DNA of 64,000 nt from JAAXIE01 sp965204245 (lineage in GTDB: Bacteria; Chloroflexota; Dehalococcoidia; Lucifugimonadales; JAAXIE01). The position numbers and the translations under genes are program-made. The notes below the pieces were generated by a model. That model made no database searches. It had not been told where the DNA came from and saw nothing but the letters and a program-made list of their open reading frames with translations. The stretch lies in contig CBDBED010000002.1 in assembly GCA_965204245.1 (NCBI GenBank), positions 310,001 through 374,000 on the forward strand. Reading direction: 5' to 3'. How positions within the stretch are numbered: position 1 is the stretch's first letter; every line of letters begins with the position of its first letter. This document shows, one piece after another, positions 43,527 to 51,730 of this stretch.

Positions 43527-43943
43527 CTAGGATTGGTCCCGCTCCGCCAATGCCTCTTGGATATACGATACGATTTCCTGGGTAGAAGCGCCCGGTCCGA
43601 ACAGAGCACTGATGCCCTTTTGCAGCAAAGGCTCCCGGTCCTCCTCCGGTATGATGCCCCCCGCTACCACCAGCACGTCGCTCATCCCCCGTTCCGCCAA
43701 ACCCTGCACTATTTGCGGAAAGAGTGTCATGTGCGCCCCCGACAAAACGCTCAGGCCGACCACATCCACATCCTCCTGAAGCGCCGCCTCCACAATCATC
43801 TGGGGCGTCTGCCGTATCCCGGTATATATGACCTCCATCCCCGCATCCCGTAGCGCGCGGGCGATTACCTTGGCCCCCCGGTCATGGCCGTCCAAGCCCG
43901 GCTTGGCCACCAATACTCGAATGGGTCTGACAGACTCAACCAC
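43527..43943 (-). CDS. mcmB: Methylmalonyl-CoA mutase, cobalamin-binding subunit
   Basis: 138 residues. RVLVAKPGLDGHDRGAKVIARAL carries the B12 D-x-H-x-x-G motif; VDVVGLSVLSGAH and VVAGGIIPEEDREPLLQKGISALFGPG complete the flavodoxin-like B12 domain. It is a stand-alone small subunit that works with the catalytic subunit encoded at 45754-47415. GTG start with GGGAGGAG upstream. It is last in the mutase operon. Confidence 0.94.
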   Translation of the reverse strand: MVESVRPIRVLVAKPGLDGHDRGAKVIARALRDAGMEVIYTGIRQTPQMIVEAALQEDVDVVGLSVLSGAHMTLFPQIVQGLAERGMSDVLVVAGGIIPEEDREPLLQKGISALFGPGASTQEIVSYIQEALAERDQS

Positions 43944-44021
43944 TGGACGCCACTCCTCCCTTAGCTCCCCGCATTGTACATCCGCCCTAACCTGTCTTTC
44001 ACAGCCCTAGGTATGACTCTC

Positions 44022-44450
44022 TCAGCCTTGGGATGGCGTCTGCACCAACTCCGTCAATATTCCATGGGCCGACCTTGGGTGCACAAATGCGATGATCCCC
44101 GAAAGCCCTTCCCTTGGCTCCAGATCAATCATCTGTAGCCCCTTCTGCCGCAACCCCTCAATGCTCTTCCCAACATCGTCCACATGCAACGCTAGGTGGT
44201 GCAGCCCCTCCCCTCGGCGCTCAATGAACTTTCCCACCGGCGTCTCTGGAGAAAGAGGCTGAAGCAATTCCAGCCTGGTCTCGCCTACAGCGATCAGGCA
44301 GGCCTTCACCCCTTGGTCAGCCAGTTCCTCGGCCTCGGCCAATGGCGCCCCGAACGTCTCATGGAAAAACGCCATGGCCTGCTCCAAGTCCTCCACGGCA
44401 ATACCCACATGGTCTATGTAATCGACGGTGCAAGCAGGCGAATTCTGCAT
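44022..44450 (-). CDS. mce: Methylmalonyl-CoA epimerase
   Basis: About 142 residues, glyoxalase/VOC fold. YIDHVGIAVEDLEQAMAFF, the metal-binding TRLELLQPLSPETPVGKFIERRGEGLHHLALHVDD and FVHPRSAHGILTELVQ match the epimerase. It interconverts the S and R forms, feeding the mutase. ATG 44450 with GAGG 8 nt upstream is preferred to TTG 44456. Confidence 0.92.
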   Translation of the reverse strand: MQNSPACTVDYIDHVGIAVEDLEQAMAFFHETFGAPLAEAEELADQGVKACLIAVGETRLELLQPLSPETPVGKFIERRGEGLHHLALHVDDVGKSIEGLRQKGLQMIDLEPREGLSGIIAFVHPRSAHGILTELVQTPSQG

Positions 44451-44475
44451 CCCCAAGTCCTCAGCTTGATAGTCT

Positions 44476-45618
44476 TCAGGACAATATCTGCCGCGCGATC
44501 ACCAAGCGCTGCACCTCCGAAGTGCCCTCATATATGGTGGTCACCCGCGCATCCCGGAAATACCGTTCCACCGGCGACTCCTTGAAATACCCAACTCCCC
44601 CATGCACCTGCACCGCATTGGACGTCACCCTCACTGCCACCTCAGAAGCATACAGCTTGGCCATCGACGCCTCGTTGACGTATGGCAGTCCACTGTCTTT
44701 CAGCGTTGCCGCGTGCATCGAAGACACCCTAGCCGCGTATATCTCCGTCGCCATGTCAGCCAGCATGAACTGTATCGCTTGGTGCTGAGCAATGGGCCGT
44801 CCGAACGCCTCCCGCTGCTGTGCATACCGCAGCGACGCCTCATACGCCGCCTGCGCGATCCCCACGCACTGCGCAGCAATGATGATGCGGCTCGAGTCCA
44901 GAATATCCATCGCTTGATTGAACCCCCGCCCCTCTTCCCCCAAGCGGTCCGCTAGCCCCACCGGCGTATCCTGAAACACCAACTCCGTGGTCGGCGACCC
45001 ACGCATGCCCATCTTTCCCCGCTGCGTGTTCACCTTGAACCTATCGGCACCCTCGTTCACCACGAACGTGCTGATTCCTCGCGACCGCAACGACCTGTCC
45101 TGGCTTGCAAACACCACCAGAAACCGCGCCATATCCCCATTCGTGATGAACATCTTGGAACCATTGAGGTAATACGTCTCTCCCCTGCGTTCCGCCGTCG
45201 TCTGCAAATTCGCCGCGTCCGATCCCCCGCCCGGCTCCGTCAACGCCCAAGCCCCGATGGCCTCGCCTCGCGCCATCGCCGGGATGAACCGCAGCTTCTG
45301 CTCCTCGTCCCCAAACTGGTAGATGGTCTGCGTAGCCAGCGACATATGCGCCACCAGACTCACGCTCGCCGCCGCATCCCCCCGCGCCACCTCCTCCTCC
45401 GCAATCGCCATCTGCCGGTACCCGCCACCGCTGCCTCCAAGCCCCGGGTCGACCCCGATTCCCGTCAGCCCCAAGGCCGCCATCCCACGCCACGCATCCC
45501 ACGAGAACTCCTCCCGCTCATCCCATTCCCGCGCCCGCGGTGCCAGCTCCCGGTCCGCGAAATCCCGCACCGTCGCTTGCAGCATCCGCTCCTCTTCATT
45601 CAATAGCAGGTCGGTCAC
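44476..45618 (-). CDS. Acyl-CoA dehydrogenase
   Basis: About 380 residues. Family signatures GAWALTEPGGGSDAANLQTTAERRGETYYLNGSKMFITNG, KMGMRGSPTTELVF, REAFGRPIAQHQAIQFMLADM, QVHGGVGYFKESPVERYFRDARVTTIYEGTSEVQRLVIAR; the catalytic glutamate region ends IYEGTSE. GTG 45618 follows AGGAGG at the right distance, so the longer frame to 45657 is unlikely. Context with mutase and epimerase suggests short- or branched-chain acyl-CoA. Confidence 0.92.
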   Translation of the reverse strand: MTDLLLNEEERMLQATVRDFADRELAPRAREWDEREEFSWDAWRGMAALGLTGIGVDPGLGGSGGGYRQMAIAEEEVARGDAAASVSLVAHMSLATQTIYQFGDEEQKLRFIPAMARGEAIGAWALTEPGGGSDAANLQTTAERRGETYYLNGSKMFITNGDMARFLVVFASQDRSLRSRGISTFVVNEGADRFKVNTQRGKMGMRGSPTTELVFQDTPVGLADRLGEEGRGFNQAMDILDSSRIIIAAQCVGIAQAAYEASLRYAQQREAFGRPIAQHQAIQFMLADMATEIYAARVSSMHAATLKDSGLPYVNEASMAKLYASEVAVRVTSNAVQVHGGVGYFKESPVERYFRDARVTTIYEGTSEVQRLVIARQILS

Positions 45619-45753
45619 CACAGACCTCCTTCGACTACCCTCTCCATACTCCGTCATCCAGTGAAGTGGCGTCTTCTATTTCGCATTCGTTCATCCCGCG
45701 CATTCGAGGCACAGCCCACCATTGACGCAGGAACCGGATATCGCCACTCACCA

Positions 45754-47415
45754 TCAGATCGCCAAAACCCCCTGGTACTCCCCAAACACCTTGCGAAGCA
45801 CCTGGCATATCTCCCCCAACGTGCAGTGCGACTCCACACACTCCAAGATCGCTGGCAGCGTATTATCCGTCCCCCGCGCCACCTCCTCCAGCCTGTCCAG
45901 CGCCCGCTGCGACCTCTGCGAATCCCGCTCCCGCCTCAGCTTGGCCAGACCCTCCACCTGTTGCCTCTGCCCCTCCTCATCCACCTTCAGCAGCCCCTCC
46001 AGCGGAAGCGAGTCGTCCACGTAAGCATTCACCCCCACGATCGTCCGGTCCCCCGTCTCCACCTCTCGCTGGTGCTGGTATGCTGTCTCCGTGATTTCGC
46101 GCATCTGGTAGCCCGCCTCCAGCGCCAACACAGCCCCGCCCATGTCGTCGATGCGGTCCATGTACTCCAGTGCCTTGGCCTCCAATTCATTCGTCAGGCT
46201 CTCCACGTAATACGACCCGCCTAGCGGGTCGACCACATCCGCCACGCCGCTCTCATACGCCAGCAACTGCTGTGTGCGCAGCGACAGCATGGCCGACTCC
46301 TCCGTCGGCAGCGCCAGCGCCTCATCCCGCGAGTTTACATGCAGCGACTGCGTGCCCCCCAGCACCGCGGCCAGCGCTTGGATGGTACTCCGCACCACGT
46401 TGTTGTCCGGCTGCTGCGCCGTCAGGCTGACCCCCGCCGTCTGCGTATGGAACCGCAGTATCCACGATCGCGGGTCCTCCGCCTTGAACCTGTGACGCAT
46501 GATCCGCGCCCACATCCGCCGCGCTGCCCGGAACTTGGCCACCTCTTCAAACAAGTTGTTCTGCGCCGCAAAAAAGAACGACAAACGCCCCGCGAACCGG
46601 TCCACATCCAGCCCAGCCTTCTGCGCCGCCTCCACATAAGCAATCGCATTCGACAGCGTGAACGCCAGCTCCTGCACCGCCGTCGCCCCAGCCTCCCTCA
46701 TGTGGTACCCGCTTATGCTGATGGTGTTCCACTGCGGCACCGACTCCGCGCAATACTTGAACACATCCACCACCAGCCGCATCGACGGTCCCGGCGGGTA
46801 CGCATACGTCCCCCGCGCGATGTACTCCTTCAGGATGTCGTTCTGCAGCGTCCCGTTCAGCGCCTGCTTTTCCACCCCCTGCGACCGTGCCGTGGCAATA
46901 TACAGCGCCAGCAGCACCGAAGCCGTCGCGTTGATGGTCATGGAGGTGCTTACCTTGTCCAGCGGTATCCCGTCGAACAGCGTCTGCATGTCCACCAGAC
47001 TGCTGATGGGCACCCCCACCTTCCCCACCTCACCCTGCGCCAGCGGATGGTCCGAGTCATACCCGATTTGCGTCGGCAAATCGAACGCCACCGAGAGCCC
47101 CGTCTGCCCCTGCTCCAGCAGATACCGGTACCGCAGGTTCGACTCTCGCGCGCTCGCATACCCCGAATACTGGCGCATCGTCCACACGCGCCCCCGGTAC
47201 ATGTTCGGCTGCACACCCCGCGTATACGGGTACTCCCCCGGATATCCCACATCCTCCCCGTAGTCCGCCCCGCGCTCCCCCAAGTCCTCCGGCCCATACA
47301 CCGTATCCAGTTCCAGCCCCGAGTCCGACCGGAACCGCTCCCGCCTCGCAGAAAACCTCTTCAAGGCAGGCTCCAGAGTCTCCCTGAGCCAGTCGTCCTT
47401 CTCTCTACCGGGCAT
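45754..47415 (-). CDS. mcmA: Methylmalonyl-CoA mutase, catalytic subunit
   Basis: 553 residues from ATG 47415 (MPGREKDDW), behind a G-rich stretch. The TIM-barrel substrate domain is complete: YPYTRGVQPNMYRGRVWTMRQYSGYASARESN, GLSVAFDLPTQIGYDSDHP, ISISGYHMREAGATAVQELAF, FHTQTAGVSLTAQQPDNNVVR and DPLGGSYYVESLTNELE. The B12 domain is on the separate small subunit. It isomerises methylmalonyl-CoA to succinyl-CoA for propionate, Val, Ile or odd-chain oxidation. First gene of the operon mcmA-acd-mce-mcmB. Confidence 0.95.
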   Translation of the reverse strand: MPGREKDDWLRETLEPALKRFSARRERFRSDSGLELDTVYGPEDLGERGADYGEDVGYPGEYPYTRGVQPNMYRGRVWTMRQYSGYASARESNLRYRYLLEQGQTGLSVAFDLPTQIGYDSDHPLAQGEVGKVGVPISSLVDMQTLFDGIPLDKVSTSMTINATASVLLALYIATARSQGVEKQALNGTLQNDILKEYIARGTYAYPPGPSMRLVVDVFKYCAESVPQWNTISISGYHMREAGATAVQELAFTLSNAIAYVEAAQKAGLDVDRFAGRLSFFFAAQNNLFEEVAKFRAARRMWARIMRHRFKAEDPRSWILRFHTQTAGVSLTAQQPDNNVVRSTIQALAAVLGGTQSLHVNSRDEALALPTEESAMLSLRTQQLLAYESGVADVVDPLGGSYYVESLTNELEAKALEYMDRIDDMGGAVLALEAGYQMREITETAYQHQREVETGDRTIVGVNAYVDDSLPLEGLLKVDEEGQRQQVEGLAKLRRERDSQRSQRALDRLEEVARGTDNTLPAILECVESHCTLGEICQVLRKVFGEYQGVLAI

Positions 47416-47486
47416 AACAGTCCCCCCCCCAAACCTGCCCCCTATTGTAGTCCACAACACCCAACACGCCACCCCCACCCCCCACC

Positions 47487-47712
47487 GTCATTCCTGAGGC
47501 AGGAACCCACGGCCTTAACCATCGCATAACCCACCCTCAAAAACCCGCTCACCAACCCCATGATTCCGGCGCAGCCGGAATCCAAAAACCACCTCCTAAC
47601 AACCCCGCCCAAAACCACTCCCCGTCGTCCCGGCGCAGGCCGGAATCCAGAAACCTTCTCCAATCGCATTACCGCGTCCCCCCATCGTTCCTGCCTCCGC
47701 AGGCAGGAACCC
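47487..47712 (+). repeat. Cluster of four REP-like palindromes with differing stems
   Basis: Copies at 47487 (TTCCTGaggCAGGAA), 47561 (ATTCCGGCgcaGCCGGAAT), 47624 (gtcgtcCCGGCgcaggCCGGaat) and 47685 (TTCCTGCctccGCAGGAA-like). Each starts as a GTCATTCC variant and ends GGAAYCC followed by CACGG or AAAACC. Start-to-start spacing is 74, 63 and 61 nt. They lie downstream of no plus-strand gene and upstream of mcmA. They belong to the same family as the elements at 29766 and 52667. Confidence 0.8.
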
Positions 47713-47814
47713 ACGTACCCAGACCCGCAACACCAATCACTTGTCCCTAAACCCAGTTAGCGACCCTCACCCCCGCGAAAATAACCCCAACCCCGCCGTT
47801 TCGCCCAGGGCGAG

Positions 47815-47874
47815 GTGGTGCGGTCAACCCAGTCTTCAAGCGATCGAGCGCGGGGATTGGGTTGACCGCACCAC
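47815..47874 (+). repeat. Perfect 17-bp inverted repeat
   Basis: GTGGTGCGGTCAACCCA (47815-47831) and its exact complement TGGGTTGACCGCACCAC (47858-47874) flank a 26-nt loop containing GCGATCGAGCGC. Partial complementarity continues outside (GCCCAGGGCGAG against GAAGTCGAAGGGC). It directly precedes the OsmC remnant, as a small non-autonomous element might. Confidence 0.7.
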
Positions 47875-47894
47875 GAAGTCGAAGGGCCTATCCT

Positions 47895-48050
47895 GGTTTC
47901 GCTGAGGTCCGCGCCAAGCCCTACGTCCAAGGCGACGCCGACGAAGCCAGTCTCCAAGCCATCTGGGAGCAGTCCGTCTCCACCTGCCCAGTAGGCAACT
48001 CCCTAGCCCGCAACGTCACCATCACTCCCGAAATCTCCGTCCTCGACTGA
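47895..48050 (+). pseudogene. OsmC-family C-terminal remnant
   Basis: The frame reads FAEVRAKPYVQGDADEAS, then WEQSVSTCPVGNSLARNVTITPEISVLD and a stop. The STCPVGNSL segment with its cysteine and the strand after it match the C-terminus of OsmC/Ohr peroxide-resistance proteins. The N-terminal two thirds, including the first catalytic cysteine, are absent; the inverted repeat at 47815-47874 stands where they should be. Confidence 0.5.
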
Positions 48051-48207
48051 CCCGCAAACCCTCCATCGCAAACACGCGCCAGTCGGACGAATGTGCCCCT
48101 CCACGTCACACACCCGCTTCTCCAAGCAATCATGGTCCTTCCGCAACTAGACGAGCAGAGGATTTCACATGGCGTCCTAATCCACCTAACTGGACAAAAT
48201 AAGAACC

Positions 48208-48274
48208 CTCATAGTGGGGTTCAGATTGGGCCTGCAATCGCGTTAGCCTCAACCTGAGATCCATCCACTATGAG
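48208..48274 (+). repeat. Inverted repeat in a gene-free stretch
   Basis: CTCATAGTGG (48208-48217) and CCACTATGAG (48265-48274) are exact complements, 47 nt apart, with further weak pairing inside. The 48051-48715 stretch has no gene I can support. A lone CAGCTACG core at 48496 is flanked by CACA and TGTG. Confidence 0.45.
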
Positions 48275-48715
48275 AGCACCGCTTATGTACGTGCTGTGTC
48301 AAGAGGAGATGGCTTTGCTCCAAGAACCTGACTTGTTTGAATAAGTCGTTTTAGGGAACTGTGCAAGAGGTAGTATGGGCCTGCCTCAAGAATCCCCACG
48401 CTCAATTCGATATGGCAACCCCATCTCTCTTGCTCAAATGCCGTGTCCAAGTACCTCCCCAATGAAACTGCGGAATGGGCCAGTTACTGGTAGCACAGCT
48501 ACGGTGTGAAAGAGGTTCTTGCGGAGTGAGCAAATGGTGGCGGTTACTTCGAAGGTCTCGAGGGTTCCTTGCCAGGCAATTATCTGATAGATTGGCTTCA
48601 ACAACCAGCTTGCATATGGCGGACCATTTACAGAACGAAGGATACTAGGAAGAGTAAAGACGCAGCGGCGGCTGAGACGAGCAACTGCGTCCTAGTCCAA
48701 GAAACGTAGGCAGTG

Positions 48716-49135
48716 ATGACATGGCAGGAAAACCTTGATGCTGGGCGGGACATAGTGCAGCGTCTATTGGATAAGCCCGGAGTTCCGTTTATCCAAGCTC
48801 TTATGCCCGAAATACCGGAAGAAAGCGGCATCTACTTGTGGTCGGATGTGACAGACCACGACCTATTCTACTGCGTAGGACTGACTGAAACCGGGCTACG
48901 CACCCGGATGCAGCGCCACTGGAATCAAGATGATGGTGGTATGTTGACGAAGCTCATGGAGGAACGTAGAGGGCGAGGCAAAACCGATCCCAAACGTAAG
49001 GAGGAAAGTAGGGAGTGGATCGCTGAACGGGTGGTCCTCCGCTGGCTGACTGAGGACGAACTCCGTGGCATAGGGCTTATGTGGGCCGAAAATTTCGTCA
49101 TCGGCGTCCTCCGTCCCACGTACAACAGACAATGA
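48716..49135 (+). CDS. GIY-YIG-like nuclease domain protein
   Basis: About 139 residues. ESGIYLWSDVTDHDLFYCVGLTETGLRTRMQRHW carries the GIY half, a modified YVG half (FYCVG) and the conserved arginine, and the C-terminal AENFVIGVLRPTYNRQ supplies the family's glutamate and P-x-Y-N ending. Such single-domain proteins are seen among repair and mobile-element nucleases; role unknown. ATG 48716 follows a GTG at 48713. It is an orphan in an accessory stretch. Confidence 0.65.
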   Translation: MTWQENLDAGRDIVQRLLDKPGVPFIQALMPEIPEESGIYLWSDVTDHDLFYCVGLTETGLRTRMQRHWNQDDGGMLTKLMEERRGRGKTDPKRKEESREWIAERVVLRWLTEDELRGIGLMWAENFVIGVLRPTYNRQ

Positions 49136-49475
49136 CTAACCTTCTAAGCAGCTTGGGAATAGCGTCCTCATAGGATAACGGAGAATAGGGCTTTGGAGAT
49201 GTACGACGACTCACATCGCGGAGTACGATAAGCATGTGGCATATCTGGAATCTGGCTACTACCATGCGATAGGAACTCAAGCTGCCATACTCTATCTCTG
49301 CGTGGCCTTACCCCCTCCTACCCCTTGCAGTTCGCCTGCTGTGTGGGTGCCATAGATATACCAAGTAAGAAAAGTTAGACTGGTATCAACCCCCATCCCC
49401 AAGTTATCCCATTCCGCCATGGAATCTGGCCTCCAGGATCATCATGATGGAATCCTCATTTCAATGCCGCCTCCC

Positions 49476-49526
49476 GGCCAGCCGAGTTCGCCGCTCAATA
49501 CAGCTACGCGACTCCCTCGGCTGGCC
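49476..49526 (+). repeat. 11-bp inverted repeat with a CAGCTACG loop
   Basis: GGCCAGCCGAG (49476-49486) and CTCGGCTGGCC (49516-49526) enclose a 29-nt loop that contains CAGCTACG at 49501. It shares the core with the structured repeats but not their spacing. The rest of 49136-49708 holds nothing I can support as a gene. Confidence 0.5.
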
Positions 49527-49708
49527 CGAAAGATAGTGGTTACGGTGCAAAGGTTCTCACCGATCGCTCCGTACCGCTACACCCCTCTCCATGGTGTGCG
49601 AGGCTGGCGGCCTAGGGCATCATCCTAGAGAGACCTTGACCGTTGACAAGTCCCCTTGATCAGAGCGGGGCTCTGCGCCGTAGTCAACCATCACTGTTTC
49701 CATGTCTC

Positions 49709-50029
49709 TCATCGCAACCTGAGCACCACCATGTGTTCCTCGTCCTCCTCTTCTTCATCGTCCTCCTCCTCATCGTCGTCGTCATCCTCATCGACCTCCA
49801 CCTCTAGCTCAACTACATACTCGACCTCTGCAATTTGCAGGCCTTCGGCTGGTGCTAGGACGGCCGCCGAGTGGTCGTCGAAAACGAACGCCCTCCTGCC
49901 ATCCTCCACCCTCTCGTCCTCAATTGAGAACACTTGTAGGATGTCGCAGACCAGTTCACTCACATGGTCCAACTCGTGCTCTTCGACAGCGTCCAGAAGT
50001 CGTTCCGCTGTGCTTTGCCTCTTTGTCAT
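49709..50029 (-). CDS. Hypothetical acidic protein
   Basis: 106 residues, unrecognised. ATG 50029 (MTKRQSTAERLL) has GAAGGAG 8 nt upstream, a strong sign that it is translated. The middle (LDHVSELVCDILQVFSIEDE) looks helical; the segment near residue 80-100 is an almost unbroken run of about 20 Asp and Glu, followed by HMVVLRLR. It could be a histone-like charge mimic or a chaperone tail, but nothing shows this. Confidence 0.55.
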   Translation of the reverse strand: MTKRQSTAERLLDAVEEHELDHVSELVCDILQVFSIEDERVEDGRRAFVFDDHSAAVLAPAEGLQIAEVEYVVELEVEVDEDDDDDEEEDDEEEEDEEHMVVLRLR

Positions 50030-50176
50030 GTCATTCTCCTTCATTCTCATCGAATTGGTCGTTATCGGGCCCCGGCAACCGCTTGAGACGGACTTGATGG
50101 CCGATACTTCTGGCAGGACGAGGCCGGCGATTGGGTGTCTGACTGTTCTGACACCAGAGTTGTCAGCCTGTTGCCT

Positions 50177-50380
50177 TTAACTGCCTGCTCGGAACGTCAC
50201 CCACGTCTGGGCACAGTAACCGACGAGGAAGACCACGGTGATGACTGGTCTGCTATCGTAGCCCGACCATGCCAGATGTGGGTCTATAGCGGGCAACAGA
50301 AAGGCCCATGCCATGGTCCAAGCCACGGCAAGCCCCAATCCGGCAAGGATGGGTGCAACAACGAAGTTTGCGAAGTTCAT
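50177..50380 (-). CDS. Small two-helix membrane protein, unknown
   Basis: 67 residues with two hydrophobic helices: FVVAPILAGLGLAVAWTMAWAFLL and VITVVFLVGYCAQTWVTF, separated by a short polar loop. ATG 50380 is preceded by GGGAG. No family recognised. It lies 90 nt after the next membrane protein gene and may belong with it. Confidence 0.55.
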   Translation of the reverse strand: MNFANFVVAPILAGLGLAVAWTMAWAFLLPAIDPHLAWSGYDSRPVITVVFLVGYCAQTWVTFRAGS

Positions 50381-50470
50381 ATCAGGTCTCCCTCAGCTTG
50401 TGAGCTGTGCTGCGATTTCAGCAGCCGATGCCGCCAGCCCCTGTTCAGGGGACGGCGGGGAGACCTGGAG

Positions 50471-51025
50471 TCATTCCAGTTGCGGCGTTAGCCCGGGCGT
50501 GAAGGCCCCGGCTATTTCTCGGACGGGAGAGGCGTGTTTGTCTTCAACAACGACAATGCCTGTCAGTCGGGGCGCAGTCGGAGCATGCGTCCATACTGTG
50601 CGCCAGGCCTGCATCAGTTCACGGGTTCTATGGAACAGGTCAGCAGCCGAACACCACACCGCCGCCCTTGATCTCCAGAGGCTGCTGATAAAGCACACCA
50701 TCGCGAAAAGGATGACGATGCCCACCGCATTGCCCTGCACAAAGGCCACCAGGGCCAGAGCGTTCAGGAGGCCATTGCCTGCTAGTTCAGCCCCCGGCAA
50801 TCCGGCGATGGTGGTCACCACGGCAAGGAGCACAAACCCCAGGATTACCGCTATAGGCAGCTTGACTAACACTGCAAGAGCGGCATCCGCCGTATTCCCC
50901 CAGAAAAAAGCCTTTTGCCTTCTGTTCGGAAAGGAAATCATTGCCTTTAAGCATACCATGGCAGCCCCAACCATGTCTCCATGCGAATGAAGTCTTGGCC
51001 AACTGGTTCCTGAACAGCCACGCAC
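50471..51025 (-). CDS. Hypothetical membrane protein
   Basis: Up to 184 residues. Two hydrophobic segments, VLVKLPIAVILGFVLLAVVTTIAGLPGA and LLNALALVAFVQGNAVGIVILFAMVCFI, are followed by a soluble C-terminal half that begins RSRAAVWCSAADLFHRTRELMQAW. GTG 51025 has GGAG 6 nt upstream, so I use it; ATG 50974 or 50941 remain possible. Not recognised. Its start lies 332 nt before the structured repeats of the infC region. Confidence 0.5.
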   Translation of the reverse strand: MRGCSGTSWPRLHSHGDMVGAAMVCLKAMISFPNRRQKAFFWGNTADAALAVLVKLPIAVILGFVLLAVVTTIAGLPGAELAGNGLLNALALVAFVQGNAVGIVILFAMVCFISSLWRSRAAVWCSAADLFHRTRELMQAWRTVWTHAPTAPRLTGIVVVEDKHASPVREIAGAFTPGLTPQLE

Positions 51026-51357
51026 TCACTACTCCGTGGCAAGTGTACAGCATCCCAAGTTCGCTGCGACCAGACTGCCTCATATTGACATTCAGAGCTG
51101 GTCTGCCGCCGACCATAGCTCCGTTAAGCCCACCCGACCGGATTACCACTCAGGCAACTCCCATCCCCCCTGAACAACCATGACAAAAACCGCTTGCGCC
51201 ACACCTCCCCCTTGCCCCATCCTTAAACCGTCGCCCCGCCTCCATCTCTCGAAAGGACGCCCATGGAAACCCAAGCCCGCCCCAAGCCTTGCGCTCCCTT
51301 CTCGCCTGTTTCCTCGCCGTCATTCGCACCCATTCGACACTTGTGTCAGCTACGGCC

Positions 51358-51438
51358 CAGCTACGACCATTCGACAAATTCGACACTTCTCAGATTCAAA
51401 ACGCTTTTCCCAGCTACGGAAAGTGTCGAATTGTCGAA
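51358..51438 (+). repeat. Structured word-core repeat, copy A
   Basis: Core CAGCTACG 51358; word TTCGACA 51370 and again 51379; core CAGATTCAAAA 51391; core CAGCTACG 51411; inverted word TGTCGAA 51424 and 51432. Left arm TTCGACAAATTCGACACTT pairs with AAGTGTCGAATTGTCGAA with a single extra A on the left. A partial copy of the word and core precedes it at 51333-51355. Confidence 0.75.
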
Positions 51439-51515
51439 CCCGGAAAAGCCCCCCAGCCCATTCATAAGACCGGGAGGCCAGAACGCCTGTGGCAGTACTC
51501 AAATCGTATCTATCT

Positions 51516-51595
51516 CAGCTACGGCACTGGCAGTACTGGCAGAACTTTCAGATACAAAAAAGCCCTTTTCAGCTACGAGGAGTCTGCCACTGCCA
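51516..51595 (+). repeat. Structured word-core repeat, copy B
   Basis: Core CAGCTACG 51516; word TGGCAG 51528 and 51537; core CAGATACAAAAAAG 51549; core CAGCTACG 51570; inverted arm TCTGCCACTGCCA from 51583. Left arm TGGCAGTACTGGCAGA pairs with the right arm apart from a three-base gap. One more TGGCAGTACT lies upstream at 51490, next to a reversed core (TCGTATCT). Confidence 0.75.
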
Positions 51596-51730
51596 AGGTT
51601 CGTCCCCTCAACATGGCCCAAACTCGACCCCATGTCGAGCCTGCCCTCGACCCCAATCCGCGGCCCCGGATTCCCTTGGCTAAAGCCCCCCGAAGGACCC
51701 CGTCAAAAATGTCACAGTGTGACATTCCTC

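Noticed and set aside
46339..47529. 396-codon plus-strand frame opposite mcmA
   Set aside because: It is antisense to a clearly real mutase gene and its Arg/Pro/His-rich product is typical of GC-rich shadow frames.
47442..47714. 90-codon minus-strand frame in the REP cluster
   Set aside because: It only translates the REP palindromes and has no start signals.
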